This document shows positions 55,192 to 64,000 of a stretch of DNA of 64,000 bases, piece after piece. A program made the position numbers and the translations under genes. The DNA is from Zopfochytrium polystomum (lineage: Eukaryota > Chytridiomycota > Chytridiomycetes > Chytridiales > Chytridiaceae). The stretch lies in the NCBI GenBank assembly GCA_025765615.1, contig JAIVFJ010000177.1:62001-126000 (forward strand), written 5' to 3'. The first letter of the stretch is position 1. Every line of letters begins with the position of its first letter. Under the pieces are notes generated by a model. The model saw only the letters and a program-made list of their open reading frames with translations. It was not told where the DNA came from and did not search any database.

Positions 55192-56296
55192 TCACGCCTC
55201 CACGCAACAGCGCTTTAACTCCTCCAGATGCTTCTCCTTTACAACGTGGAAACTGAGCCCCATCGTGTCGCCCGTTGAGAGGACGAAGCGAGGCTCGTCG
55301 CGGTTGGCGTGGAACGGGTAGCAGTTCAGGTCGCCGGCGTGGAAAAGAACCTCGATGAAGATTTTCACTATGTTGCAAACCAAAAAAAAAAAAAAAAAAA
55401 AAACAAAAAAAACGAGAGTTTGGTTGTCGTTGGATGAAATCGGAGTCCGCGCACCTAGCCGCGTCGGGTGGGTCGACGGGCAGTCCCCTCCGTCGAACGC
55501 GATTGTCCCGTCGTTGTTGTACGCGTAGGAAACGTGTGACTTTCCGAAGGATTGAGGGGCTGGTCGGTTAACCAAAAACCCGGGGGGGGGTGGGGTTGTC
55601 CACCAAAAAGAAGAACAAAACACTCACCTGATCCCCCGCAAACCCCCTCCCGTCCGCGCACACCGGAAACTGCACCTGCGCCCTCACGTCCCGCTCGCAG
55701 TCCCGCGGTATCCCCGCCCCATCCGCGTTCCCCGGGTTCTCCCGCCCGATGCAGATCCACCCCACCGCCCGCTCCACCTGAGTTCTCCCTTGCCCCCGCC
55801 GCGTGTAGTTCCCCGCTATCATACCGAACCATCGCGGGAACTCATGGTTGTATAGGTTGCCACGCGTCTCGTAGAAGGTCGTGATGCCCGCGGGGATGTA
55901 GGTGTAGGTGTTGTTCGGGTTGATGTAGAAGAGGGAGGGGTACCAGTAGCTTAGGACGGGATGGGGGGAGGGGGCTTACTCGGAGTTGTCCACGCTGACT
56001 GCGCACGACGTGCACCCCGACGCCTGCACCGCGTCGAACCCCGCCGTCGGCGAGAATCCGGAAGCCCCCGCCACAGTGTTCGCGTGCGACGACGTCGCAC
56101 CGGGCGACACCACTGACGAAATAGAGAGAGTTCAGCGGGGGGAAAAAGGTTCTGGGTCGGTGATCATCGCACCTCCGTCTAAAGAATCACCAGGTAATAG
56201 AAGAAACAAAAAGAATCAGAGGGCTGCTTACTCACTGGGGTTGTTCCGCGCCGCGTCCAGCACCGCCGAGCACCTCTGCCGGAACAACTGTCCGAA
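55192..56296 (-). CDS. DUF1996-domain secreted-type protein, 5' end unresolved
   Basis: Minus-strand exons 56296-56236, 56112-55980, 55949-55628, 55539-55455 and 55367-55192 join in frame. Recognisable DUF1996 landmarks run in order: NNPMVSPGATSSHANTVAG, then CTSCAVSVDNSDYWYPSLFY, ERAVGWICIG, PRDCERDVRAQVQFPVCADG, SHVSYAYNNDGTIAFDGGDC, PSTH and VKIFIEVLFHAGDLN, ending FVLSTGDTMGLSFH. The family occurs in fungal extracellular proteins; its activity is not established. The visible part is about 258 residues. A stop in frame before 56296 shows that at least one exon with the signal peptide lies upstream. A short intron (55950-55979) of 30 bases is unusually small. No frameshift is needed, so it may be functional. 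Confidence 0.75.
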
Positions 56297-57810
56297 CTAT
56301 ACGGGGTCACCGCGGCGCCGGCGGCGGGCGGCGGAGGCGGTTGCGGCAACGTGCTGAACGCCGTCGCCGTCCTCGCCGATTGGTTGGATAGGCGGGTAGA
56401 ACGAGGAACCGTCCCGCTTTTTTTATGGTGGAATTTTCAAAGTTCGATAGGAATGACCCACCCTTGCCTGCCTTTTGGCGCCACCAGCCCCCGTACCCGT
56501 ACCCCCACCCCGTTTTGGGCAAAAATAAAAAGCAGGCTTGGCCGGGTAGCCACCGGGACTCCCATCAACACCGCAGCCGCCGGGGAGAACCGCTTCGAGC
56601 AGAACACAAGAAGCGATCGGGCGAATCACGCAAGTAGTCAAGCGCGAGCATAAATGCGAGTGGCGTTGTTTCGATGCGCAAAAGTGAGTGAGTGAAGTGA
56701 GCGAGTGAATGGCGAGTAAAGCGATCGGCTCGCACGCACGCAATTGGTCAAAGCACAAAGCCCAAGTGACACCCCCCGGAAACGAACCCGAAAGAGGAAA
56801 AAGAACACGACAGCGAAGGAGCGCCACAGAACAGAGAGAAAAAGACTGCCAAACATCGACGAAGCAACTTCTTCAATCACTTCCCCTCCCCCCCCCCCCC
56901 CCCACACGGACCAGACCAATTACATCTTCTTGAACACGCTCCGATCCTGAATAACGCGCACCGCCAGCACGAACCCGGCCGCGATCAGGACTGTGTGATT
57001 TTTTGTGTGTGAGAGAGGTGGTGAGAAAGAAGGGGGGGGTTGAAAAGACAGGGAAGGAAGCGTACTTAGACTGAAGGACTGGCTGAGGTTGCGGCTACCA
57101 AAGACGATGGCGATTGTTCCTGGAAAAAGGCTGAACATGCCGCCTGGTGAGGGGGGTTTTTTTTGGGGGGGGGAGGGGAAGGGTGCGGTTACTTTCGGCG
57201 CTAGATGCAATATGTTGAGATTCGACCCACAGGGTACACTATGCCCGTTACTGATGATCCCTTTGAGTACTCCATCCAATCACATTGGATGGGGTGTTTG
57301 AAGGGCTCAGTAGATTCAATACTTGAATGGGGCGCTCGGTATGCTAATCTGTTCTCAATTAAAAGAGATAGGCAAAGGCAGCTGTTGTTCTAGCTTTGTT
57401 CATCCTACTGGTAGGAACAATGCAATTAGAACCTGCACAAAAATGCTCAAAGTACGCACTCTGCACGTGCAACACAGTACAGCAAGCATTTAGAAGCAGT
57501 GTACCACTGCCCCCTGCATTGGAATTCCGCTCCCTTATCTCGAATTCCGCTCTCTGCTTCGGAGGTCTGCTCTTTGATCTGGAATTCCAGCTTCCCTGCT
57601 GTGCTGTGCAATCTGAGCAATGCAACAGGCATTTAGGAATCAGGGAATGTACCAATCACTGCATTTCTAAAGTGAGATAAAAACTGAGCTCACCAGAGAT
57701 TGCACCAATCATTGGATTTCTAAAAACAAGGAAAAAAGCGGCTTGTTTCCCAAACAAGCTTCCTGATTTGGAAACAAACCAATTTACAAGCAACTGTTTC
57801 TCAAACAAGC
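56297..57810. other. Upstream region of the DUF1996 gene; possible membrane exons
   Basis: The missing first exon(s) should be here. The minus strand 57139-56920 can be read as MFSLFPGTIAIVFGSRNLSQ, an intron, then VLIAAGFVLAVRVIQDRSVF as a membrane segment with a stop; it may be a small separate membrane protein. A C-run lies at 56888-56902. The rest shows nothing supported. Confidence 0.3.
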
Positions 57811-57814
57811 TGTA

Positions 57815-57985
57815 AAGTGGTTCTTGGTGGTACTCAGCTCATACAAAGTACTCAGCCCAAGGTGGTACTCAGCCCTGGCTGGTACTTAGCCCTGGGTGGT
57901 GCACAGCCCAGGCTGGTACTCAGCCCTGGTTGGTACTCAGCCCTGAATGGGTACTTAGCCCAGGCTGGGGGTTGGTGCTCAGCCT
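57815..57985. repeat. Tandem repeat, ~18-20 bp GGTACTCAGCCCTGGCT unit
   Basis: About nine imperfect units of (T)GGTACT(C/T)AGCCC(T/A)GG. TATA-like AGTATAAAAGCAGC follows at 58060, so the array may be the upstream part of an LTR or promoter. Confidence 0.85.
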
Positions 57986-59147
57986 GTTTTATCTCATTTC
58001 TGTGGCCTGCTCTGTGCAGCCCACTCCTCCCTCTGTTTTCTGATGGCTCCAACCTGCAGGAGTATAAAAGCAGCAACCTCTCACAGAGGTCAAACAAGGA
58101 ATCCAACCCCCTCCTTGCTGCTTTGACAGAATCCAGTGCAAAACAAGCCAATCTCTCTTCCTCCATTTGCTCTCTCTTCCCTCTCTGCCCACTCACTCCT
58201 CTCTCCTCTCTCCATCCTCTCACTCCCCTCCCTTTTCCATCATCACTGCTCTCTCTCTCTCTCTTCCTCTCCACACACACCAAGTCCCTCCAGTCCTGGG
58301 TGGGATTTCATCACAAAACAGACTCCTCTCCTGCCCTACCTGCGCCACAGCCCGTTCACGATTGCAAAAACGACCCTGCATGGTGGTTATCGGTCGTTAA
58401 AATTTTGAACGAGAACATTCTCAGCACGGCGACGTTGTCGTCACAAGGAACGAGAGAAAAGGACTGTTTTCGTACAGCGGCGCGACCGACGTGGCCAGCG
58501 GCCAAATGACGAGTGTCGAAATGCCGACGAGAAAGAGGAACACGACGAAGCTGGTGGTGCGAAGAAGAGCTGCCGCTGCCGCCTCGAAGGACGATTTCGG
58601 CCGTGGCTGCCGTCGCCGCCGCCGCAGGAACAATGGTCGCCGTGGCCAACGGAGCATTGTGTCTCGGGTGGGCGAAGTCAAAATACAGCAAAGTAGTGCG
58701 ATGGAGGAGAAAGGGCGGTTGGTAATACTGATCGTGGCCGCGGCGGCAGCTGGTGGAGTAAGGGGCTGCTGTCAATTACATCATGCGCTGTCCTGAGGAC
58801 CGGGTGGAGCAGGAGGAGAACGAAGGAGGGTGTGCGAGGGAGACAGAAGGACAGGCACATTCGAGACAGATTTTTCCTTTCCTTTGGCGCCAAAACTTGG
58901 TGTTTGTGTCTCTTCACAATCCGTCTGGCTCCCTCGCTCTTTGCGCCTGGTGGGATGATGGTGCAGTGGGGAAAAAGCCACCGAGCGAGGGGTCGGCGAT
59001 CGAACTAGAAACGGTTTATAAGCGACTCGGCCCCATCCCATCCCATCCCCCTTCGTCAACACACAAACACACGCCCGCACACACACACACCCGCACACAC
59101 ACACACACACACACACACACAGCAAACAACAACAGCAACAACCAAAC
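57986..59147. other. Intergenic with CT-rich and CA-rich tracts
   Basis: CT-rich sequence covers 58140-58280. 59065-59121 is an (AC)n tract immediately before the secreted-protein start. GGTTTATAAG at 59012 could be its TATA element. No gene was supported between. Confidence 0.4.
59077..59121. repeat. (CA)n microsatellite in the 5' leader of the secreted His/Asp-rich gene
   Basis: ACAC repeats end about 27 bases before the ATG at 59148. Confidence 0.92.
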
Positions 59148-59873
59148 ATGAAGACCCTCTCCCTGCTCCTTGTCGCCTTCCTCGCGGCCTCCTGCGTCGT
59201 CGCCGCCCCCCCTCCGCGGCTCCGACGTCTCGCTCAACGCCCAGAACCCCGCCGCCGCACCCCTCGACGGGACCGTCGACCTCGAGCGCCGCGACCGTGG
59301 GTTTCTTGCGGCTGTCGACGTTGTCGACGTATCGAAAAAAGCACCCTGGTTTTAATCACGTCTCCCTCATTAACATAGACCACCACCACCACCACCACCG
59401 CAGCGACCACGGCCATCACGGGCACCACGGCCACGGAGGACGACACCACCACCACCGCAAGCACCGTGGCGACGACGGTAAAATGGGAACTCTCCGCTCG
59501 CTCTTTACTCCTCCCCTCCACCCTCCACTGTGGACCGTCTGACACCTCTCCTTCCGCGCCAAACAAATCACCAGAAAAACCCCCGTCCCAGGACTCCTCC
59601 TCGTCCTCCGACGCCGCCCCCGCCGCCGACGCCTCCTCCGCCGACTCTGCCGCCGCCGCCGCGCTCTTTGACGACGACGCCGCCTTTGACGACGACGAGT
59701 ACGCGGAGGTTGAAGGGTTTGTCGACGACGACGCGGCGCTGTTTGATGACGACGCGGCGTTTGACGACGACGCGGCGTTTGACGAGAGCGAGGCCATGGA
59801 CGACGACGACTTCGTGGAGGATGAGGCGTTTGAGGATGATGATGCTGTGGAGGAGGACGGGGTGGACGAGTGA
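59148..59873 (+). CDS. Secreted His-rich/Asp-rich protein with a homopolymer frameshift
   Basis: The ATG at 59148 opens a classic signal peptide (MKTLSLLLVAFLAASCVVAA). A run of seven C (59205-59212 region) then puts the frame off by one. With the run read in the other frame the protein continues RGSDVSLNAQNPAAAPL, then DLERRD. Splicing 59300 region (donor GTGGGT) to the acceptor at 59377 gives a His cluster (HHHHHHRSDHGHHGHHGHGG), and a second intron (about 59480-59572, GT-AG) gives the acidic tail EKPPSQDSSSSSD and repeated (A/L)FDDDAAFDDD motifs to the stop at 59873. Both low-complexity parts would bind metal ions. The function is unknown. It is either an allele broken by a one-base indel or an assembly error. 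Confidence 0.6.
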
Positions 59874-60094
59874 GCGCGCGTGGGGGGGCCGGATGGGTCT
59901 TTTTGGGTGTGGGTAGAGGTGTGGTTGACAGGTTTGTTTGGTTTTGGTTGTTGTATCGTGCATCTCGGATAAAATATCCAATACATTTTCCTTTCTTTTT
60001 CGATCGAGAACGAGAGCCTTTCGGCAAAGTTTTTCGACTTTTTTTTCCTGAGCAAAGTCTTTAACTATTTAAATGGAAGTACAACTGTTTCTAA
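59874..60094. other. Spacer before tRNA-Glu
   Basis: T-rich 3' region with no gene. Confidence 0.4.
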
Positions 60095-60179
60095 GCCCCT
60101 GTCGTCCAATGGCTAGGACATCACCACCTCAATCAAACAAATCTCGGTGAAGATCGGCGTTCAAATCGTCGTAGGGGCG
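60095..60179 (+). tRNA. tRNA-Glu (anticodon CTC) with a 13-nt intron
   Basis: Acceptor GCCCCTG/TAGGGGC, D-stem GTCC/GGAC, anticodon stem TCACC/GGTGA, T-stem CGGCG/CGTCG with loop TTCAAAT, discriminator G. The anticodon loop region is 20 nt; removing 60132-60144 at the canonical site one base 3' of the anticodon leaves ACCTCAC with CTC as anticodon. Position 33 would be C rather than the near-universal T. Confidence 0.7.
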
Positions 60180-60339
60180 AACTTAGCCTCCTCTTTTTCG
60201 TGTTTTTTTGGGTTGAGCCAGCTGTCGTTCGCTTACTTGTCAGTTGTCCACGAAAGAATATCCTTTGCTTTCCAATCGAGCGTTTTTTCTTCTTTTTGGA
60301 GCTGGTCTCCAAGAGCTTCAGGAGCAGGAGGAAGAGTTC

Positions 60340-60810
60340 CTACATCTCGAAACGTCTCCTTGAAAACTCAAGCATCGATGCAAGCGCATCGTCCCGGGCC
60401 GTCCTCACGACGGGATCGTCTTCGTCTCCCCGCAGTGCAAAGCCGTGCGCCGTTCCCTTAAACCACTTGAGCTGAACTTTTGGTGCAGTGTCGGCGTCCG
60501 GCCGCGACGCAAAGACCTGCAACGCCTCCGCCACCTGGTCTCTCAATGTACCCCGACCGCTTAACCTCCTTCACCGCCAGACACATCAGCCCGGGCCTCG
60601 TCGCCGCCAGCAGGTCCTTTGGCACCGCCACGTTCGACGCGTGGCGCCGTCGCAAACGCGTCAACCTTGTCCGAGCCGCCCATCAGCACCGCGTACTGCC
60701 CGCCAAAGCAGTACCCGATCGTCCCGATCCTTGTCGCGCCCAGTCTGGCGCGCACGTCGTCGGCGAACGCCAGGACGTGCGGGAGCACTTTGTACGCCCG
60801 CGGCGCTGAA
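60340..60810 (-). pseudogene. Dienelactone hydrolase-family relic
   Basis: Minus strand: KVLPHVLAFADDVRARLG then TRIGTIGYCFGGQYAVLMGG, which holds the family's nucleophile motif (G-Y-C-F-G-G), then KVDAFATA. One frame over, HASNVAVPKDLLAATRPGLM continues. After another shift, RDQVAEALQVFASRPD, then VQLKWFKGTAHGFALRGDED carries the catalytic His region (HGF). At least two frameshifts, near 60640 and 60570, break it. The N-terminal strand region is missing. Confidence 0.8.
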
Positions 60811-60854
60811 GGACGCGGGTTTGCTCTTGAGGGAGTCCATTTGCGAACCCTCCA

Positions 60855-61250
60855 CCCTTCGGCCACGGCCACTCCTACGCCTCCTTCGCCTACTCAAACT
60901 TTCAAATCTCGTCCCGCGTCTCCCCGAGACACATCGCCTACACCGTCTCCGTCGACGTTAGAAACACCGCGGCCGTATTTAGCCATGAGGTCGTCCAGCT
61001 GTACACGTCAAGCTGCCCAAGTCCACCTGCCAGCCTCAGGGATGCTCAAAGGAGCTTAGGGACTTTGATCGTAACCGACTCATCCCCGGCGAGACAAGAA
61101 CCGTCCGGTTCAACGTCTACAAGGAAAGTATTACGATGTTACAAAGGCGGGTGGACCGTGCTCCAGGGCGAGGTCAAGGTCTTCGTTGGCCTCCGCCACT
61201 GGTATACGCGGATCCGGTTCGTTCACCATCTCATGATGTTGGAGGCGCAA
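60855..61250 (+). pseudogene. GH3 beta-glucosidase C-terminal (FnIII-like) relic
   Basis: Plus strand: FGHGHSYASFAYSNFQ, then VSPRHIAYTVSVDVRNTAAV and FSHEVVQLYTS match the FGxGLSYT..F.Y and VTNTG..GxEVVQLY landmarks of GH3 C-terminal domains. One frame over, KLPKSTCQPQGCSKELRDFD then PGETRTVRFNVYK matches PxKxLxGFxR..L.PGE..TV.F. Then YYDVTKAG and WTVLQGEVKVFVG in further frames match the final strand. It has at least two frameshifts and the catalytic domains are absent. Confidence 0.75.
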
Positions 61251-62115
61251 GACAGGGTCTGTCCTCTTCTGGATAGTCCCTTGTATCGATGGTAGGAGCT
61301 GGGACTTGTCCCATTGTTTTTTGTTTTTTCCTTTCGTCACTCTCCTAGGCCTTCACTGCCGCCTTCCCTATTTCGCCACTTTTGTCCATCCCGCCCTTGT
61401 TAAATAGCCACTGTTCATTCTTAATCGCCATAGATCTATGACACCCGAAGCACGCCCCTCCTCCACCTGCCCCGGACCCTACCCTCGGTACGTAACGCTC
61501 GTCCCCAACGAAGGTAGACGAAAAACGAAAGCAATCAATGATGCGTCGGGAAGGCGAGTGGGTGGAGGGGGAGTCTTTGCAGGCGTTCTCCTTTCTCGCC
61601 ACTGCCTGTGACCTGAAGTTAAAATGCTCGCATTCCTGAACGGCGTGTGGGAGAGCATCCAGGTTCTTCTCAACGCTCAATCGGGATTCCTGTTTCCTTT
61701 TTTCCGAGCCTGCGCAGCAGGGGAGGATTTAATTCTACATGTGAATCCCCCAGGGCCCGATTTTTGATTAGTGAATTAGGGGAACCAATCATTAATTCGC
61801 TTAGGGGTTTTGTCAGAAATGTTTAGAAAACAGGAAGGAAAAAAAAAGCAGATAAAGTAGAAAAAAAAGCAGACAAAATAGAAAAAAAAGCAAAAAAAAG
61901 AGTAGAAAAAATAGAAAAGAGGAGAAAAGGAAAAAAAGGAAAATTACAACAACCCCAACCGTCCGCCGTCCAACCACCGCAACCGACTCGTTGTCATCGT
62001 CTGTAAGTCTGCTGTCGTTGTCTGCAGCTGCCACCACCACCACCACTGCCGTCAGGTCCCAACACAGCCTGCCATCCCTGAATCGCAGGCTGCTGCTGCT
62101 GGCCCGTGCATGTGA

Positions 62116-62194
<79 letters not shown>

Positions 62195-62322
62195 TGGTGT
62201 TTGCGCAGAAAATTTTTTTTTTTTGTTCTGTCACTTTTCCTCATTGGAATCATGGTGAAAGCCAAAAAAACAAAAAAAAAAAAAAAAAAAAAGGAAAAGG
62301 AAAATCAGACCTGCTACACAGA
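61251..62322. other. Intergenic with purine-rich tract and long GT microsatellite
   Basis: 61840-61940 is AAAAAG-rich. 62120-62190 is (GT)n and an A-run follows at 62265-62292. No gene is supported before 62323. Confidence 0.45.
62118..62191. repeat. (GT)n microsatellite
   Basis: About 70 bases of nearly pure GT, the longest dinucleotide GT run in the window. Confidence 0.95.
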
Positions 62323-64000
62323 ATGGGTCCAAAACAATCAAGAGCTGGCAGACCGAAACTGACTGAAGAACAAAAGGAAGCCAATCGTCGCGCTCGAAAG
62401 GCTGCTGTTCAGGTCCAAGCTGCCACTGATGCTGTGCTGCGCCAAGCAGTCTCAAGGGCCTCCGCACAGAGAAGACTTCCAGTTGGAGCAGCAACTCAAG
62501 CACCAATTCATCCACCCATTCGTGTTCAAGCACGTGCTCATAGTGAAGCACAAGTTGCAGCAGAGGAAGTTTCGCAGCACAACCAAGCAGTTGCACAGCC
62601 TGAGAATGAGAGTCATGAGGCAAATGAGCCAACACTACAGGTTTCGCTCTCTTTGACTAACTTTTCATATTTGCTTCAGTCAAACTAATTATTGGCATTC
62701 TGTAGGACCAAATTCCTCAAGGCGACTACTTGCAGCAGTTTGATGCAGCAGAAAATGGTCCTCTGATTGAGCAGCTTTTTGCAAAGACTGCTATGACTCA
62801 ATTTCACGAGAAAATGGCTTGATACAACTCACTTCACTGCACTGTTTGCAGAGAGCTTTGGCCAGCAAAAGACATGCCACTTCCAGTGGCCAACAACTTT
62901 AAGCGTGACCAGTGCAAAAAAGGTAAGTTAACCAGTGCTGACTGTTTTTGTTCTGAAGTCCATTCAGATCTGATGAAACACCAGAATGCTGGGTTCCCCT
63001 TTTTGGAATTGAGAATGACATGATCCCAGAATTCTCCACCATTGATTTGGAAATAAGACAAGCTCTGAGATCTCTCACTATGGTTGAAGAAATGCTGCTT
63101 TCTCCTGTTCCTCCCATCATGACTGTCTATCAGCTGCGCATGGCCGAAATGTGCACCAAGGCTTTGTGGCAAACTTTCGCCAGCAGAATATTGAGTTTGT
63201 GAAGCAAGTCCCTCGCCTCCCAGCAGCAGTTTCAGTTATTGTTGTTCGCAGAGCAAATCAAGATGAACACGGCCAACCTAGAGACTTGACTGTTTGTAGA
63301 GCAAGAGTGCAGATGATTGCAAGGTTTTTGGTGGAGAACCACCCTGACTTTATTGAGCATTGTGTTCAGTTTGACCAGGCTGCTTGTGATGGTCTTCAAG
63401 AGAATGGTGTTCCTCCAGACTTGCCTGTTGCTTTGGATAATGAAGATGAAGGTCAGGGATTGGTTGATGAGAATGCTGTTGTGGATCAGGATCTTGAAGA
63501 GCAGGACCTTAACCCCTATGGAACTATTGTGGATGAAGAAGGGGCAGAGGAGCTTCTTACAGAGCAGAACTCTGCAGTTGAGGAGCATAACCGCGGCCAG
63601 CTGCAGCAGCTTCGCTCTCCAATTGTTCGGGTAACTGCATTCAATAATCCTGAATGCAAGAAGTAAGGATTCCAAGGACTTTCAAAACTTGGAGAACTTC
63701 ATTTACATTGCCATTGGGGCAAGGGTTGCCCTAACATCAAATATGTGGAAGCGTGTTGGGCTTACAAATGGTGCACTTGGTACTGTCCAGGATATAGTTT
63801 TTGGATCTGACAACGCTGCAATGCCGCTGTTTGTGGTGGTTGAAATGGACCAATATGCTGCTCCTGGTCCCTCTTTTGACAACAGTGTTGAGGGACATGA
63901 GAAATATGTGGCTATTGCTCCGATATCAGTTGATGGCACTAATGGAGGAACACGTACACAGTTGCCCTTGAGGCTGGCCTATGCCATGACAATTCACAAG
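62323..64000 (+). pseudogene. Helitron/PIF1-type element protein, internally deleted, runs off the right edge
   Basis: Exon-like 62323-62640 encodes a basic leader (GPKQSRAGRPKLTEEQKEAN). 62706-62922 continues with DQIPQGDYLQQFDAA, an in-frame TGA at 62820, then LHCTVCRELWPAKDMPLPVA. 62960-63150 has ECWVPLFGIENDMIPEFSTI and SLTMVEEMLLSPVPPIMTVY, the DUF6570-type block found at the N-terminus of Helitron proteins. A one-base shift near 63138 leads to VANFRQQNIEFVKQVPRLPA. At about 63580 it jumps directly to VEEHNRGQLQQLRSPIVRVT, then (after a frame break at 63665) ENFIYIAIGARVALTSNMWK, GLTNGALGTVQDI and LPLRLAYAMTIHK, the C-terminal motifs of PIF1-like helicases. The Rep nuclease and the helicase core are missing. 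It is a non-autonomous remnant. Confidence 0.8.

Noticed and set aside
50764..62822. Reassigned stop codons (TAG in the NLR, TGA in the Helitron)
   Set aside because: The two stops differ, and intact genes here (RSP3, G-alpha, F-box, gag, pol) use TAA, TAG and TGA as real terminators. Local mutation is simpler.

Overview
The window looks like nuclear DNA of a zoosporic true fungus (chytrid-like). This rests on three things: short GT-AG introns of about 50-180 nt, a Zn2Cys6 transcription factor (a fungal hallmark), and an intact radial spoke protein 3 gene, which implies a motile 9+2 flagellum. Species cannot be named from the sequence.

Layout. 1-19 kb is a GC-rich, mostly single-copy arm. 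It holds a Snf1/AMPK-related kinase running off the left edge (minus), RSP3 (plus), a divergent heterotrimeric G-protein alpha subunit (plus), a decayed hAT transposase (minus) with a PB1-like domain remnant beside it, an F-box/WD-repeat protein (plus) and a seven-exon Zn2Cys6 regulator (plus). 19-37.5 kb is transposon- and tRNA-rich. tRNA-Ala, -His, -Gly and -Ser genes and a tRNA-Gln relic flank two full-length Ty3/gypsy chromoviruses inserted head to head (25562-30750 minus, 31786-37088 plus), each with its own perfect 5-bp target-site duplication. 37.5-48 kb is a gene graveyard: an MDR oxidoreductase relic, an ankyrin fragment, a proline-rich ORF, an initiator-tRNA-Met relic, a Cys-rich secreted relic, the second copy of a ~700-bp dispersed repeat and an M16 peptidase relic.

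48.7-53.8 kb carries the most striking locus: a six-exon NLR-type STAND protein with a PB1/ubiquitin-like N-terminus, a TIR domain, a NACHT NTPase and eleven almost identical 42-residue WD40 repeats. It is open throughout except for one in-frame TAG inside the NACHT domain. 55-62 kb has a DUF1996 protein, a secreted His/Asp-rich protein with a C-run frameshift, an intron-containing tRNA-Glu, and dienelactone hydrolase and GH3 relics. 62.3-64 kb is a broken, internally deleted Helitron/PIF1-type element running off the right edge.

How it fits together. The kinase, G-alpha, F-box protein and Zn2Cys6 factor are signalling and regulatory housekeeping genes. The rest is a fast-evolving accessory compartment where mobile elements, tRNA loci, gene relics and an immune-type receptor sit side by side. 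The retroelements carry legible replication signals: a Tf1-like self-priming site and a -1 frameshift cassette. All exon joins are hand-derived from splice motifs and reading frame and have no transcript support.
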